Assembly (NCBI RefSeq): GCF_029278605.1
Contig: NZ_CP119573.1
Coordinates: 2,662,645 to 2,726,644 of the forward strand
DNA from: Cupriavidus sp. WKF15
Lineage (GTDB): Bacteria; Pseudomonadota; Gammaproteobacteria; Burkholderiales; Burkholderiaceae
Direction of reading: 5' to 3'
DNA length: 64,000 nt
In this document: one piece after another, positions 33,884 through 43,501 of the stretch
Position numbering within the stretch: the stretch's first letter is position 1
Layout: each line of letters begins with the position of its first letter
Program-made: the position numbers and the translations under genes
Notes under the pieces: generated by a model
What the model was told of the DNA's origin: nothing
The model's database searches: none
What the model saw: only the letters and a program-made list of their open reading frames with translations

Positions 33884-34660
33884 ATGGACACGGACAACCA
33901 CAACCTCAGCGACAGCAAGGCGGGCACCAGCACCTCCCAGGCCGTCCGCGCCCTGCTCGGCCTGCGCGAGCTGGTTCTTGGCGGCGAGTTGCCGCCCGGT
34001 GGACGCATTTCGGAACTATGGGTTTCTGAGCGCCTTGGCGTGTCGCGCACGCCAATCCGCGCGGCGCTGATCCGGCTGCAGGAGGAAGGGCTCGTCGAGC
34101 CGATCCCGTCCGGCGGCTTCGCGGTGCGCTCGTTCGACGAGAACGAAATCAGCGACGCGATCGAACTGCGCGGCACGATGGAGGGCCTGGCCGCGCGCCT
34201 CGCCGCCGAGCGTGGCGTCAGCACGAGCCTTCTTAACGCGATGCGCGACGTCATCGCGCAGATCGACAGCGCGCTGACCGGTGAACTGACCGCCGTGAAG
34301 TTCTCGCAGTACGTGGACCTCAACGCGCGCTTTCACCAGTTGCTGGCCGAGGCCTGCGGCAGCGCGCTCGTCGCGCGCCAGATCGACAAGGTCACGAGCC
34401 TGCCGTTCGCTTCCGCGAGCGCCTTCGTCATGGTGCAGTCGATCGGCGAAAGCGCGCGCGAGATGCTGCTGCTCGCGCAGTCGCAGCACTGCGCCGTGGT
34501 CGAGGCCATCGAACAGCGCGAAGGCGCGCGTGCCGAGGCGCTGATGCGCGAGCACAGCCGCATCGCCAACCGCAACCTGAAGTTCGCATTGCAGAACCAG
34601 CAGGCAATGTCACAGGTACTTGGAGGCAGCCTGATCCGGCGCGCCGGCCGCACCGCCTGA
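33884..34660 (+). CDS. vanR: GntR/FadR-family regulator of vanillate demethylation (VanR-like)
   Basis: This 258-residue protein starts at the ATG at 33884 behind CGGAGA. Residues 15-85 form the GntR winged helix (GRISELWVSERLGVSRTPIRAA), and the rest is an FCD effector domain (NEISDAIELRGTMEGLAARL; metal/ligand His in FHQLLAEAC). It is 78 bp upstream of vanA on the same strand, the arrangement of vanR-vanAB clusters, where vanillate releases repression. Two TTGTATCCAA sites lie upstream. Confidence 0.8.
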   Translation: MDTDNHNLSDSKAGTSTSQAVRALLGLRELVLGGELPPGGRISELWVSERLGVSRTPIRAALIRLQEEGLVEPIPSGGFAVRSFDENEISDAIELRGTMEGLAARLAAERGVSTSLLNAMRDVIAQIDSALTGELTAVKFSQYVDLNARFHQLLAEACGSALVARQIDKVTSLPFASASAFVMVQSIGESAREMLLLAQSQHCAVVEAIEQREGARAEALMREHSRIANRNLKFALQNQQAMSQVLGGSLIRRAGRTA

Positions 34661-34738
34661 CCCGCACCCCGGGTCCCTTCACCACCCTCTTCGTCAACCA
34701 AAGGATCCTGGCGCCTCGCGCGCCGGGAGGGGAAAGTC

Positions 34739-35815
34739 ATGTTCCTGAAAAACACCTGGTATGTCGCCTGCACGCCCGATGAACTCGCAGGCAAGCCGCT
34801 CGGCCGCACGATCTGCAACGAGAAGATGGTGCTGTACCGTGATGGAAATGGCAGCGTCGCCGCGCTCGAGGACTTCTGTCCGCATCGCGGGGCGCCACTG
34901 TCACTGGGTTTCGTGCGCGACGGGCAACTGGTCTGCGGCTATCACGGCCTGACGATGGGCCGCGATGGCAAATGCAAGGCAATGACCGGTCAGCGCGTGG
35001 GCGGCTTTCCATCGATCCGCAACTACCCTGCCGTGGAGCGCTACGGTTTCGTCTGGGTCTGGCCCGGCGATGCCGCGCTCGCCGATGACACGCTGATCCC
35101 GCATCTCGAATGGGCGGTGAGCCCCGAGTGGGCGCATGGTGGTGGCCTGTACCACATCGGCTGCGACTATCGCCTGATGATCGACAACCTGATGGACCTG
35201 ACGCACGAGACCTACGTGCACGCGTCGAGCATCGGCCAGGCCGAGATCGAGGACGCCGCGCCGGCTACGCGCGTGGAGGGCGACTCAGTGATCACGAGCC
35301 GCCATATGGAAGGCATCCTGCCACCGCCGTTCTGGGCCGCCGCGTTGCGCGGCAACGGTCTTGCCGGCGACGTGCCCTGCGACCGCTGGCAGATCTGCCG
35401 CTTCACACCGCCGAGCCATGTGATGATCGAGGTCGGCGTGGCCCATGCCGGCAAGGGTGGCTACCATGCGCCCCCCGAGCACAAGGCTTCGAGCATCGTC
35501 GTGGATTTCATCACGCCAGAGACCGAGACCTCGATCTGGTACTTCTGGGGCATGGCGCGCAATTTCAAGCCGGAAGACGCGGCGCTCACCGCGACCATCC
35601 GCGAAGGCCAGGGCAAGATCTTTGGCGAGGACCTGGAGATGCTGGAGGCGCAACAGCGCAACCTGCTGGCCAATCCCGAGCGCAAACTGTTGAAGCTGAA
35701 CATCGACGCGGGTGGCGTGCAGGCGCGCCGCATCCTGGACCGGCTGCTCGCGCAGGAACAGATGCAGGAACATACGCAGGCCGCGCAACCGGTTGCACAG
35801 GCGGGAGCGGCATGA
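34739..35815 (+). CDS. vanA: Vanillate O-demethylase oxygenase subunit (Rieske, VanA-like)
   Basis: This 358-residue protein starts at the ATG at 34739 behind GGGAGGGGAAAG. The Rieske 2Fe-2S site is CPHRG (Cys47, His49) and CGYHG (Cys66, His69), followed by the mononuclear iron motif in DNLMDLTHETYVHASS. It would demethylate vanillate to protocatechuate plus formaldehyde, using electrons from VanB. Its stop overlaps the vanB start by 4 bp (ATGA). The neighbouring ferulate genes produce its substrate. Confidence 0.9.
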   Translation: MFLKNTWYVACTPDELAGKPLGRTICNEKMVLYRDGNGSVAALEDFCPHRGAPLSLGFVRDGQLVCGYHGLTMGRDGKCKAMTGQRVGGFPSIRNYPAVERYGFVWVWPGDAALADDTLIPHLEWAVSPEWAHGGGLYHIGCDYRLMIDNLMDLTHETYVHASSIGQAEIEDAAPATRVEGDSVITSRHMEGILPPPFWAAALRGNGLAGDVPCDRWQICRFTPPSHVMIEVGVAHAGKGGYHAPPEHKASSIVVDFITPETETSIWYFWGMARNFKPEDAALTATIREGQGKIFGEDLEMLEAQQRNLLANPERKLLKLNIDAGGVQARRILDRLLAQEQMQEHTQAAQPVAQAGAA

Positions 35816-36771
35816 TGCAGGTCCGGATTGCAAGCAAGACGGCCGCCGCCGACGGCATCGCCGTATTCGAGCTGGTGGCCGCCGATGGCGATGCGCTGCC
35901 GCCCTTCACCGCCGGCGCGCATGTCGACGTGCATCTCGGCGATGGACTGGTACGCCAGTATTCGCTGTGCAACGACCCGGCCGAGACGCACCGCTACCAG
36001 CTTGGCGTGCTGCGCGATCCCGTGTCGCGCGGCGGCTCGGCAGCGATGCATGCGCTCGTGCCTGGAAACACGCTCGAGATCAGCGCGCCGAAGAATCATT
36101 TCCCTTTGCACGCGGACGCCGGACACTCGGTGCTGCTCGCGGGAGGCATCGGCGTAACGCCGATCCTCGCGATGGCGCAGAGCCTCGCGCGCAGCGGCGC
36201 ATCCTTCGAGTTCCACTACTGCACGCGCAGCGCCGCGAGCACGGCATTCCAGGAACGGATCGCTGGCGACGACTTGCGCGAGCGCACGTTCCTGTACCAC
36301 GACGACGGGCAGCGCGCGGACCTGCAGCAGCTCCTCGCCGCGCCGCGTGCCCCGCGTGTCCCGCGTGCCAATACGCATCTCTACGTCTGTGGGCCGTCCG
36401 GCTTCATGGCCGCCGTGCTGGACGCGGCACGCGCTGCCGGCTGGCCCGAGTCCAACCTGCACCGCGAGTACTTTGCAGCGCCGGAAACGCCGTCCGCCCC
36501 AGGCGGCGCCTTCCAGGTGACAGTGCAGAGCACCGGCCGCGTCATCGACATCGCCGCGGATGAGACCGTGGTGCAGGCGCTGGCCGCGCACGGCGTGGAG
36601 ATCCAGACCTCGTGCGAGCAAGGTGTCTGCGGCACGTGCCTGACGCGCGTGTTGTCGGGCACGCCCGATCATCGCGACGCCTACCTCACCGATGAGGAGC
36701 GCGCCGCCAATGACCAGTTCCTGCCATGCTGCTCGCGCGCCAGGAGCGGCATGCTCGTGCTGGACCTGTAG
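35812..36771 (+). CDS. vanB: Vanillate O-demethylase reductase subunit (VanB-like)
   Basis: This 319-residue protein starts at the ATG at 35812, overlapping vanA; a second ATG at 35815 is in frame. It is a phthalate-dioxygenase-reductase-type enzyme with an FMN domain (VRQYSLCNDPAE), an NADH domain (LLAGGIGVTPILAMAQ) and a C-terminal plant-type 2Fe-2S ferredoxin (SCEQGVCGTCLTRV and a distal PCC). It passes electrons from NADH to VanA. Normal length and order for the family. Confidence 0.9.
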   Translation: MMQVRIASKTAAADGIAVFELVAADGDALPPFTAGAHVDVHLGDGLVRQYSLCNDPAETHRYQLGVLRDPVSRGGSAAMHALVPGNTLEISAPKNHFPLHADAGHSVLLAGGIGVTPILAMAQSLARSGASFEFHYCTRSAASTAFQERIAGDDLRERTFLYHDDGQRADLQQLLAAPRAPRVPRANTHLYVCGPSGFMAAVLDAARAAGWPESNLHREYFAAPETPSAPGGAFQVTVQSTGRVIDIAADETVVQALAAHGVEIQTSCEQGVCGTCLTRVLSGTPDHRDAYLTDEERAANDQFLPCCSRARSGMLVLDL

Positions 36772-36853
36772 CCCCCCGCGGTATTGCAGTACGCCGTACC
36801 CCCGAAAGCCGCCCGTCCGTGGCGGTACTCAACAAATACATGGAGGTAGACAA

Positions 36854-38191
36854 ATGCAGCCCGACATCAGGGAAACCATCAACCACGGCACGATGAGCCC
36901 CGTCCAGGTGATGGCAATCGCCATCTGCATCGTACTCAACATGCTCGACGGCTTCGACGTGCTGGCGATGGCCTTCACGGCATCGCACATTTCGACCGAG
37001 TGGCACCTGACCGGCAAGGAGATCGGCGTGCTGCTCTCCGCCGGCCTGTTCGGCATGGCGGCCGGTTCGCTGTTCCTCGCGCCGTGGGCCGACCGTATCG
37101 GCCGCCGGCCGCTGATCCTGATTTGCCTGGGCACGATCTCGGCCGGCATGCTGTGCTCGTCGCTCGCGCAGAATGTGCCGCAGCTCGCGGCTCTGCGCGC
37201 CGCGACGGGGCTCGGCATCGGCGGGATGCTTGCCAGCATCAACGTGATCACGGGCGAGTACGCGTCCGACAAGTGGCGCAGCACGGCGATCGTGCTGCAG
37301 GCGACCGGTTATCCGGTTGGCGCGACGATCGGCGGGGCTATCGCCGGCGTGCTGCTCGCGCATTACGGCTGGCGCAGCGTGTTCGTGTTCGGCGGCCTCG
37401 TCACGCTCGCGATGGTGCCGGTGGTCCTTGCGCGGTTGCCGGAATCGCTCGACTTCCTGATCACCCGGCGCCCCGAAGGCGCGCTCGACAAGCTCAACCG
37501 CTTGCTCGCGCGCATGGGACGCGCGACCGTCGCCGCGTTGCCAGCGCACGAGGCAACACAGGCGCGGGAGGCCGGCGACGTGCGCAGCCTGTTCCGAGGC
37601 AGCCTGGCGATGCAGACGCTGATGATCTGGATGTCGTTCTTCCTCGTGATGTTCACGTTCTACTTCGTGCTCTCGTGGACGCCGAAGCTGCTGGTGGCTG
37701 CGGGGATGTCAGCGCAGCAGGGCATCACGGGCGGCGTACTGCTCAACGTTGGCGGCATCGTCGGCGGCACCGCGTTCGCGTTCCTCGCCGCGCGCATCGG
37801 GCTGCGGCCGCTGCTGTGGAGCTGTTTCATCCTGACCGCGCTGATGATGATCGGCTTCGGCCTGTACGCAAGCACGCTGTCGGCGGCCTTCGTGCTGGCG
37901 ATCCTGATCGGCGCCGGGATCTTCGGCTGCATGGTCGGCCTCTATGCGTACGCGCCGATCCTGTACCCGGCGCAGACGCGCACCACGGGCATGGGGTGGT
38001 CGATTGGCATGGGGCGCTTCGGCGCGGTGCTCGCGCCGCTTGTGGCGGGTGCGCTGCTTGATGCGGGCTGGCCGTCGGCGCATCTGTATTACGTGTTTGC
38101 GGTCCCGCTGCTGGTGGCGATTGCCAGCGTCGGGCTGCTGGGGAGGTTGAAGGCGGCCGTTGGTGAACCGGTGCGGGTCGGCGCGCACTGA
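36854..38191 (+). CDS. MFS aromatic-acid:H+ symporter (PcaK/VanK-like)
   Basis: This 445-residue protein starts at the ATG at 36854 behind TGGAGGTAG. It has twelve membrane helices and the AAHS-family motifs: LDGFDVLAMAF in the first helix and the DRIGRRPLIL loop between helices 2 and 3, with a longer central loop near residue 215. It should import vanillate, ferulate or protocatechuate with protons. It is 82 bp downstream of vanB and completes the vanRAB-transporter set. Confidence 0.85.
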   Translation: MQPDIRETINHGTMSPVQVMAIAICIVLNMLDGFDVLAMAFTASHISTEWHLTGKEIGVLLSAGLFGMAAGSLFLAPWADRIGRRPLILICLGTISAGMLCSSLAQNVPQLAALRAATGLGIGGMLASINVITGEYASDKWRSTAIVLQATGYPVGATIGGAIAGVLLAHYGWRSVFVFGGLVTLAMVPVVLARLPESLDFLITRRPEGALDKLNRLLARMGRATVAALPAHEATQAREAGDVRSLFRGSLAMQTLMIWMSFFLVMFTFYFVLSWTPKLLVAAGMSAQQGITGGVLLNVGGIVGGTAFAFLAARIGLRPLLWSCFILTALMMIGFGLYASTLSAAFVLAILIGAGIFGCMVGLYAYAPILYPAQTRTTGMGWSIGMGRFGAVLAPLVAGALLDAGWPSAHLYYVFAVPLLVAIASVGLLGRLKAAVGEPVRVGAH

Positions 38192-38221
38192 TTCTGTGCG
38201 GGCCGCGTGGGATTGGGTAAT

Positions 38222-38360
38222 GATGGGGTTGTCGTGCTTGGCGGGCGCTGCTGTTTCGACGGCGTCGCCGACGGGGGTTTTGTGGTGGTGACAGGCCCCG
38301 TCTTGCTGGCAAGCACGCCAAACCCCAGCCCTCCCCCACTCCCGCAATCCGGCAAAGAGC
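38222..38360. repeat. Intergenic repeat, copy 2 (first copy at 10567-10649)
   Basis: From GGGGGTTTTGTGGTGGTGAC (38273) to CGCAATCCGGCAAAGAG (38358) it matches copy 1. The left part (GGGGTTGTCGTGCTTGGC, from 38225) is an imperfect inverted copy of the stretch near 38310-38335, so the whole region can fold into a long hairpin. It separates two convergent operons. Confidence 0.6.
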
Positions 38361-38401
38361 GCCTGGCCGCATGCCACCACCCCAGACACGCTCGCCCCCC
38401 A

Positions 38402-39268
38402 TCACCCACCGAGACCCAGCAACCGCACGGCGTTGTCCTTGAGAATGCCCGGCATCACCTCCGGCCGGAACCCGGCCTGCTTGAAGTCATCCATCCACCG
38501 CCCCGGCGTGATCAGCGGAAAATCGCTACCAAACAGCACCCGGTCCTTCAGGAGCGTGTTGGCGTAGCGCACGAGTTGCGGCGGAAAATACTTCGGACTC
38601 CAGCCGGACAGGTCAATCCACACATTCGGCTTGTGCATCGCCACGCTGATCGCCTCGTCCTGCCACGGAAAGCTCGGGTGGGCCATCACGATCTGCATGT
38701 CGGGAAACGCGATCGCCACGTCGTCCAGATGCATTGGATTGCTGTACTCGAGCCGCAGCCCGCCACCGCAGCGCATGCCTGAGCCAATGCCGCTGTGTCC
38801 CGTATGGAAGATCGCGGGCAGGCCGTGCCCGTTGATGACCTCATAGATCGGCCACGCCATCCTGTCGTTCGGATGAAAGCCCTGCACGGTCGGGTGGAAC
38901 TTGAAGCCCTTCACACCATGTTCCTCGATCAGCCTGCGCGCTTCGCGCGCGCCGAACTTGCCCTTGTGCGGGTCAATGCTGGCGAAGGCCATCATCATGT
39001 CGCTGTTGGCCTTCGCCGTCGCCGCGATCTCCTCGTTGGGGATCCGGCGCCGGCCCAGGTTCGATTCGCTGTCCACCGTGAACATGATCAGGCCGATCCG
39101 TCTCTCACGGTAGTAGGCGACGGTCTCTTCGATCGTCGGCCGGCGCTTGTTGCCGAAGTATTTGTCGGCGGCGGCGTCGTATTCCTCGCCGTAGTTATCG
39201 AACGGGTTCCAGCAACTGACCTCCGCGTGGGTGTGGAAGTCAATCGCCACAAGGTTCTGGTGATCCAT
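38402..39268 (-). CDS. Amidohydrolase-2 (ACMSD/gamma-resorcylate decarboxylase) family protein
   Basis: This 288-residue metalloenzyme has the family motifs DFHTHAEVSCWNPF near the N-terminus, FHTGHSG, AHPSFPWQDEA and GSDFPLITPGRW, which supply the metal ligands. I chose the ATG at 39268 (GGGGAG 6 bases upstream); an ATG three bases earlier is also possible. Members decarboxylate aromatic acids or hydrolyse lactones. It is the last gene of the ferulate operon, 20 bp after the Bug receptor gene. Its substrate is unknown; a ring-decarboxylation or side-chain step is plausible. Confidence 0.75.
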   Translation of the reverse strand: MDHQNLVAIDFHTHAEVSCWNPFDNYGEEYDAAADKYFGNKRRPTIEETVAYYRERRIGLIMFTVDSESNLGRRRIPNEEIAATAKANSDMMMAFASIDPHKGKFGAREARRLIEEHGVKGFKFHPTVQGFHPNDRMAWPIYEVINGHGLPAIFHTGHSGIGSGMRCGGGLRLEYSNPMHLDDVAIAFPDMQIVMAHPSFPWQDEAISVAMHKPNVWIDLSGWSPKYFPPQLVRYANTLLKDRVLFGSDFPLITPGRWMDDFKQAGFRPEVMPGILKDNAVRLLGLGG

Positions 39269-39288
39269 CATGGGCTCCCCGGACGCCA

Positions 39289-40278
39289 TCAAGATTCAGC
39301 CGTGAAGCCGACCTTCTTCACGAGCAGGCCCCACTTGCGGTATTCGGCGTCCATCGCGCGCTTCATGTCGTCGGGCGACGAGCCTTTCGCCACCAGGCCG
39401 ATCGAGAAGAAGCCGTCGACGATCGCCGGATCCCTGAGCGCGTTGTTGATCGCGGTGCCTGCCGCGGCGAGCACGGCTGGCGGCGTCCTGGCCGGCGCCA
39501 GGAAGCCGAACCACTCGTCGGCCACCACTTCCGGATAGCCGAGCTCCGCGAACGTCGGCACGTCCGGCAGGTACGGCGCGCGCGTGGCGCCGGAAGTGGC
39601 CAGCACGCGCAGCTTGCCGCTTTTGACGAACGGCAGGTAATCGCCGGTGAGCGTGAAGCTCGAGGCGATCTGCCCGGCCACCACGTCGTTGACCGCCGGC
39701 AGCGAGCCACGATACGGCACGTGGCGCAGGTCGAGACCCACGTTGAGGCCGAACAGCGCGCCGACGAAATGCGGCGTCGATCCCGCGCCCGGCGAGCCGT
39801 AGTTGGCCTCCTTCGGGTTGGCCTTCGCCCACGCGATATAGTCCTTCACCGTGCGCACACTGGCCGGCACCGCCGGTCCGACGGCGAGGGCGAACGTCAT
39901 GTAGGCGGCCGTGGAGATCGGCGCGAAGTCCGCCGGCGAATAGCTGAGCTTCGTATAGACGTGCGGATAGGTCGACAGCGCCGATGCCTGCGAGAGCGCC
40001 AGCACGCTGCCATCGGCGGGCGAGGCCTTCAGCAGTTCCAGCGCGATACGCCCGCCCGCGCCGGGGCGGTTGTCCACCACCGCGCCGCTGCGCGAGAACG
40101 CCGTGTTGGCGAACTTCTCGCCGACGCGCCGGGCCACCTGGTCGCCCACGCTGCCAGCCGGAAAACCATAGAGCACCTTGGCCTGCGGGACCGCCTGGGC
40201 GAGCGCGGCCAGCGGCGAGAGCGCGCCGCCCGCGGAAGCGGCCAGCAACGCCTGAAGAACATCGCGGCGTGTTGTCAT
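39289..40278 (-). CDS. Bug/TctC-family periplasmic binding protein of the ferulate operon
   Basis: This 329-residue protein starts at the ATG at 40278 behind GAGGAGACAAGTC. It opens MTTRRDVLQALLAAS, a Tat-like or Sec signal, and shows DNRPGAGGRIALELL, YGSPGAGSTPHFVG and HVPYRGSLPAVND of Bug receptors. It probably binds an aromatic acid in the periplasm. It sits between the porin and amidohydrolase genes on the same strand, with no TctAB nearby, so the partner carrier is unknown. Confidence 0.85.
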   Translation of the reverse strand: MTTRRDVLQALLAASAGGALSPLAALAQAVPQAKVLYGFPAGSVGDQVARRVGEKFANTAFSRSGAVVDNRPGAGGRIALELLKASPADGSVLALSQASALSTYPHVYTKLSYSPADFAPISTAAYMTFALAVGPAVPASVRTVKDYIAWAKANPKEANYGSPGAGSTPHFVGALFGLNVGLDLRHVPYRGSLPAVNDVVAGQIASSFTLTGDYLPFVKSGKLRVLATSGATRAPYLPDVPTFAELGYPEVVADEWFGFLAPARTPPAVLAAAGTAINNALRDPAIVDGFFSIGLVAKGSSPDDMKRAMDAEYRKWGLLVKKVGFTAES

Positions 40279-40367
40279 GACTTGTCTCCTCGTTGTCGTG
40301 TGTCGGGCGCCACGGCGTATCTCGTTGCCGCCTCGTGGCGCCCTTGCCTGCCTCTCGCAGGCGGCGG

Positions 40368-41471
40368 TCAGAAGATATGCTTGATGCCGGTCATCACGCC
40401 GAGCTGCTGGCCGCCCGGGGCCGTATTGGAGCCGGGGGCGCCGCCGCTGACCGAGAGCGTCAGCTGCCCGTCGTTGTTGATGTAGCCGGCCGTCGCGTAG
40501 ACCGACGTGCGCTTCGAGAACGCGTAGGTGCCGCGCAGCGCGTAGAGCATCGCCTTGTTCTCGCTATTGTGGAACTTGTAGTAGTAGACCTGCCCGGCGA
40601 GGTTGAAGGCCGGGGTCACGTCGTAGGAGATGCCACCGTAGATCATGTCGCTGCGCGGCGTCGGGCTGCTGTCGTTGTCGCGGCGGATCCAGCCGAGGCC
40701 GACCTTGGTCCGCGAGAAGATTGCGTAGCCGCCAAGGAACAGGCGATCGTCCGTGAAACTGCTGCGCGTGAGGCCGGCGAACGCACCGGGGCCGCCGCGC
40801 AGCGAGTCGTAGGCGGCGGACAGGCCGATCGTCGGACCGAGGCCCTTGAACTCGTACAGCAGCATTGCCGACCATTCGCGGCACGCCCGCTTGTCCGCTG
40901 CGTTCTCGCCGGCACAGTTCTGGCCCGCCGGGCTCGGCCCGGCATTGACCGTGTCGCGGCCGAAGCTGTAGGTGGCGCCCACCGTCAGGCCGTTGAACGT
41001 GCCCTTGTAGGCAAGCGCATTGTCGGCGCGCGCGTTCGGCAGGTAGCTGTCGAGCGAGCCGGAGGCATAGATGTTCGGACCGAGGATGTCGGCGTCCAGC
41101 GTCGCCCAGAACAGCATCGTGTACTGGCGGCCGAGGCCGACCTGACCCCAGGGACCGGAGAGCCCGACCATCGCCTGCCTGCCGAACAGGCGGCCGCCCT
41201 GGCCCGACGCGCCGGCGTCCGGCGTGAAGCCGGATTCCAGCACGAACACGCTCTTCAGGCCGCCGCCGAGATCCTCGCTGCCGCGCAGGCCCCAGCGCGA
41301 CGGCACCGTGCCGGTCAGCGTCGGCATGCGTACCACGCTGTCCTTCGCGGCGCCGATGTTGTTGACGTACTCCACGCCGGTATCGATGACGCCATACAGC
41401 GTCACCGATTGCGCGCCCGCGATTGCCGGGACCGCCGCCAGTGCCGCAAGCCCTGCCCGTCCTAACTTCAT
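40368..41471 (-). CDS. Gram-negative outer-membrane porin (OmpC/Omp32-like)
   Basis: This 367-residue protein starts at the ATG at 41471 behind AGAGGAGACAGC. It has a signal peptide ending AIAGAQ, then SVTLYGVIDTGVEYV and many alternating beta-strands with the L3-like segment WGLRGSEDLGGGLKSVFVLE, and a terminal phenylalanine (GIKHIF) needed for barrel assembly. It would form a trimeric anion- or aromatic-acid-permeable channel, matching its place inside the ferulate operon. Confidence 0.88.
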   Translation of the reverse strand: MKLGRAGLAALAAVPAIAGAQSVTLYGVIDTGVEYVNNIGAAKDSVVRMPTLTGTVPSRWGLRGSEDLGGGLKSVFVLESGFTPDAGASGQGGRLFGRQAMVGLSGPWGQVGLGRQYTMLFWATLDADILGPNIYASGSLDSYLPNARADNALAYKGTFNGLTVGATYSFGRDTVNAGPSPAGQNCAGENAADKRACREWSAMLLYEFKGLGPTIGLSAAYDSLRGGPGAFAGLTRSSFTDDRLFLGGYAIFSRTKVGLGWIRRDNDSSPTPRSDMIYGGISYDVTPAFNLAGQVYYYKFHNSENKAMLYALRGTYAFSKRTSVYATAGYINNDGQLTLSVSGGAPGSNTAPGGQQLGVMTGIKHIF

Positions 41472-41526
41472 CTGCTGTCTCCTCTTGTGATGGCCGACCA
41501 CCCTGTCGGCGTTGTTCTTGTTGTGC

Positions 41527-43431
41527 TTACCGGCTCTGTGGCGTGGCTTCCCGCACCTGGATCACCCGGCCGTCGCGGCCGGCGTCGTCGTAGAGCGCGT
41601 CGACGAGCGCGGCACGGCGCGTGAGCACCGCGCGCTGGTTGATCGAGCCCTTGTCGGTCAGCTCGCCGTGATCGAGCGACGGCGCCTCTTCGAGCAACAA
41701 CAGCCGCGCGACCCGCGTGGCGCTGCCGGTGGCGGTGAGGTCGAGCGTTTGCAGCATCGCCGCAAAGGCCTCGCGCACCGGCGCGGACGACAGCACCTCC
41801 CACGTACCCGCATTGGCCGGCAGGCCGGCCAGGCGGCGGCATTCCGCCAGTTGCGGGAACACGAGCAAGCCGATCTCGTCGCGGTCCGCGCCCGCGATCA
41901 CCACGTCCTGCACGTAGGGTGCACCGGCGCTGATCGCTCGCGCACGCAGCGGCCCGACGCTCACGAACGTGCCGGTGCTGAGCTTGAAGTCCTCGGCAAT
42001 GCGCCCGTCGAACTGGAAACCAAGCTCCGGCCGTCCGGGATCGACGAAGCGCAGCGCATCGCCAGTGCAGTAGTAGCCTTCCTCGTCGAACACCTGCCGC
42101 TCGGGATCGGGCGCCGCACGCCAGTAGCCCGGCATCACATGCGGTCCGCGAAAACGCGCCTCGTACTTGCCGTTGACCGGCACCAGCTTCAGCTCGCAGC
42201 CCGCGGCCGGCAGGCCGACATAGCCGGACTGCGCGACCGGCCCCGTCGTGAACATGCTCGACGGCGCCGTCTCCGTCATGCCGAGGCCGGACATGATGTG
42301 GATGCGCTGTCCGCAATGCGCCTCGGTGACGCGCTCGAGCCGGTCCCACGCCTCCTGCGACAGTCCCGCCGCGGCAAAGAAGTAGAGATTGACGCGCGAG
42401 AAGAACGTCTCGCGCAGCCGTGCATCATGTTCCAGCGCCCTACTGAGCTCCTCCCAACCCTTGGGCACGTTGAAGTAGATCGTGGGCGCGATCTCGCGCA
42501 GGTTGCGCAGCGTTTCATCGAAGCCGCCCGGCACGGGCCTGCCGCCATCGATGTAGAGCGTGCCGCCGTTATAGAGCACGATGCCGACGTTGTGGCTGCC
42601 GCCGAAGGTATGGTTCCAGGGCAGCCAGTCGACCAGCACCGGCGGCACGCGGGCGAGCTCCGGCATCGCCTGGCGCAGCATCTGCTGGTTGCTGCACAGC
42701 ATGCGGTGCGTGGTCGTCACCGCCTTCGGTAGCCGCGTGGAGCCGGAGGTGAAGAGGAACTTGGCGATCGCGTCCGGGCCGACCGCCGCATGGGCCGCGT
42801 CAACGCTGCCGGGACGCGTCTGCGCGAGCGCGTCGAACGACGTCGCGGCACGGCCGGGCAGGATGCCATCGCGGGTCACGACTTCCACGCCGGCGGGCAC
42901 CACGGCCTCGATGGCCCGCGAGAAAGCGCGACCGTCGGCGGCGTAGACCAAGCCCGGCGTCAGCAAATCGAACACGTGCCGCAGCTTGCCGAAGTCCCCG
43001 GAGACCAGCGAGTACGGCGGTGACACGGCCGAGAACGGCACGCCGGCCCAGAGCGCGCCGAGCGCCAGTTGCAGGTGCTCGAGATCATTGCCGGAGAGGA
43101 TCACCAGCGGCCGCTCGGCGGACAGCGAGCGGTCCACCAGCGCCTGCCCGATCGAGCGCGCACGCGCCAGCATCTCGCTATAGGTGATCGTGATCCAGTT
43201 GCCGTCGGGGCCGCGCTGCGCCACGAGCACGCGCTCGGGGTGGCGCGCGGCGCCGGTGGCAAGGCAATCGGACATCCGTTGCGGATAGTCCTGCAGCGCT
43301 TCGCGCGAAAGCACGCGCCAGATCTCGCCGTCGCGATGGAACTCGGCCTCGGTGCGCCCGATGGCGACGTCCCGGTAGGACACGGCAGCGACCGCGGGGC
43401 CGGGGGCGGCTTGCGTCGAGACGTTTGTCAC
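41527..43431 (-). CDS. fcs: Feruloyl-CoA synthetase
   Basis: This 634-residue AMP-forming ligase starts at a GTG at 43431 behind GAGGAGACAGGAC. It has the adenylate-binding loop LFTSGSTRLPKAVTTTHRM, a GLGMTETAPSS motif, and YYCTGDALRFVDPG with a C-terminal lysine region; the length fits feruloyl-CoA synthetases, which are longer than acetyl-CoA synthetases. It activates ferulate (and p-coumarate or caffeate) with ATP and CoA. The enoyl-CoA hydratase and aldehyde dehydrogenase needed next are in the same operon. Confidence 0.88.
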   Translation of the reverse strand: MTNVSTQAAPGPAVAAVSYRDVAIGRTEAEFHRDGEIWRVLSREALQDYPQRMSDCLATGAARHPERVLVAQRGPDGNWITITYSEMLARARSIGQALVDRSLSAERPLVILSGNDLEHLQLALGALWAGVPFSAVSPPYSLVSGDFGKLRHVFDLLTPGLVYAADGRAFSRAIEAVVPAGVEVVTRDGILPGRAATSFDALAQTRPGSVDAAHAAVGPDAIAKFLFTSGSTRLPKAVTTTHRMLCSNQQMLRQAMPELARVPPVLVDWLPWNHTFGGSHNVGIVLYNGGTLYIDGGRPVPGGFDETLRNLREIAPTIYFNVPKGWEELSRALEHDARLRETFFSRVNLYFFAAAGLSQEAWDRLERVTEAHCGQRIHIMSGLGMTETAPSSMFTTGPVAQSGYVGLPAAGCELKLVPVNGKYEARFRGPHVMPGYWRAAPDPERQVFDEEGYYCTGDALRFVDPGRPELGFQFDGRIAEDFKLSTGTFVSVGPLRARAISAGAPYVQDVVIAGADRDEIGLLVFPQLAECRRLAGLPANAGTWEVLSSAPVREAFAAMLQTLDLTATGSATRVARLLLLEEAPSLDHGELTDKGSINQRAVLTRRAALVDALYDDAGRDGRVIQVREATPQSR

Positions 43432-43501
43432 GTCCTGTCTCCTCAATGTTCTGTTGTCTCCCTCTTCTCTCTCGGCGGGGAGTATGCGGATCGGCGCCGG
43501 T

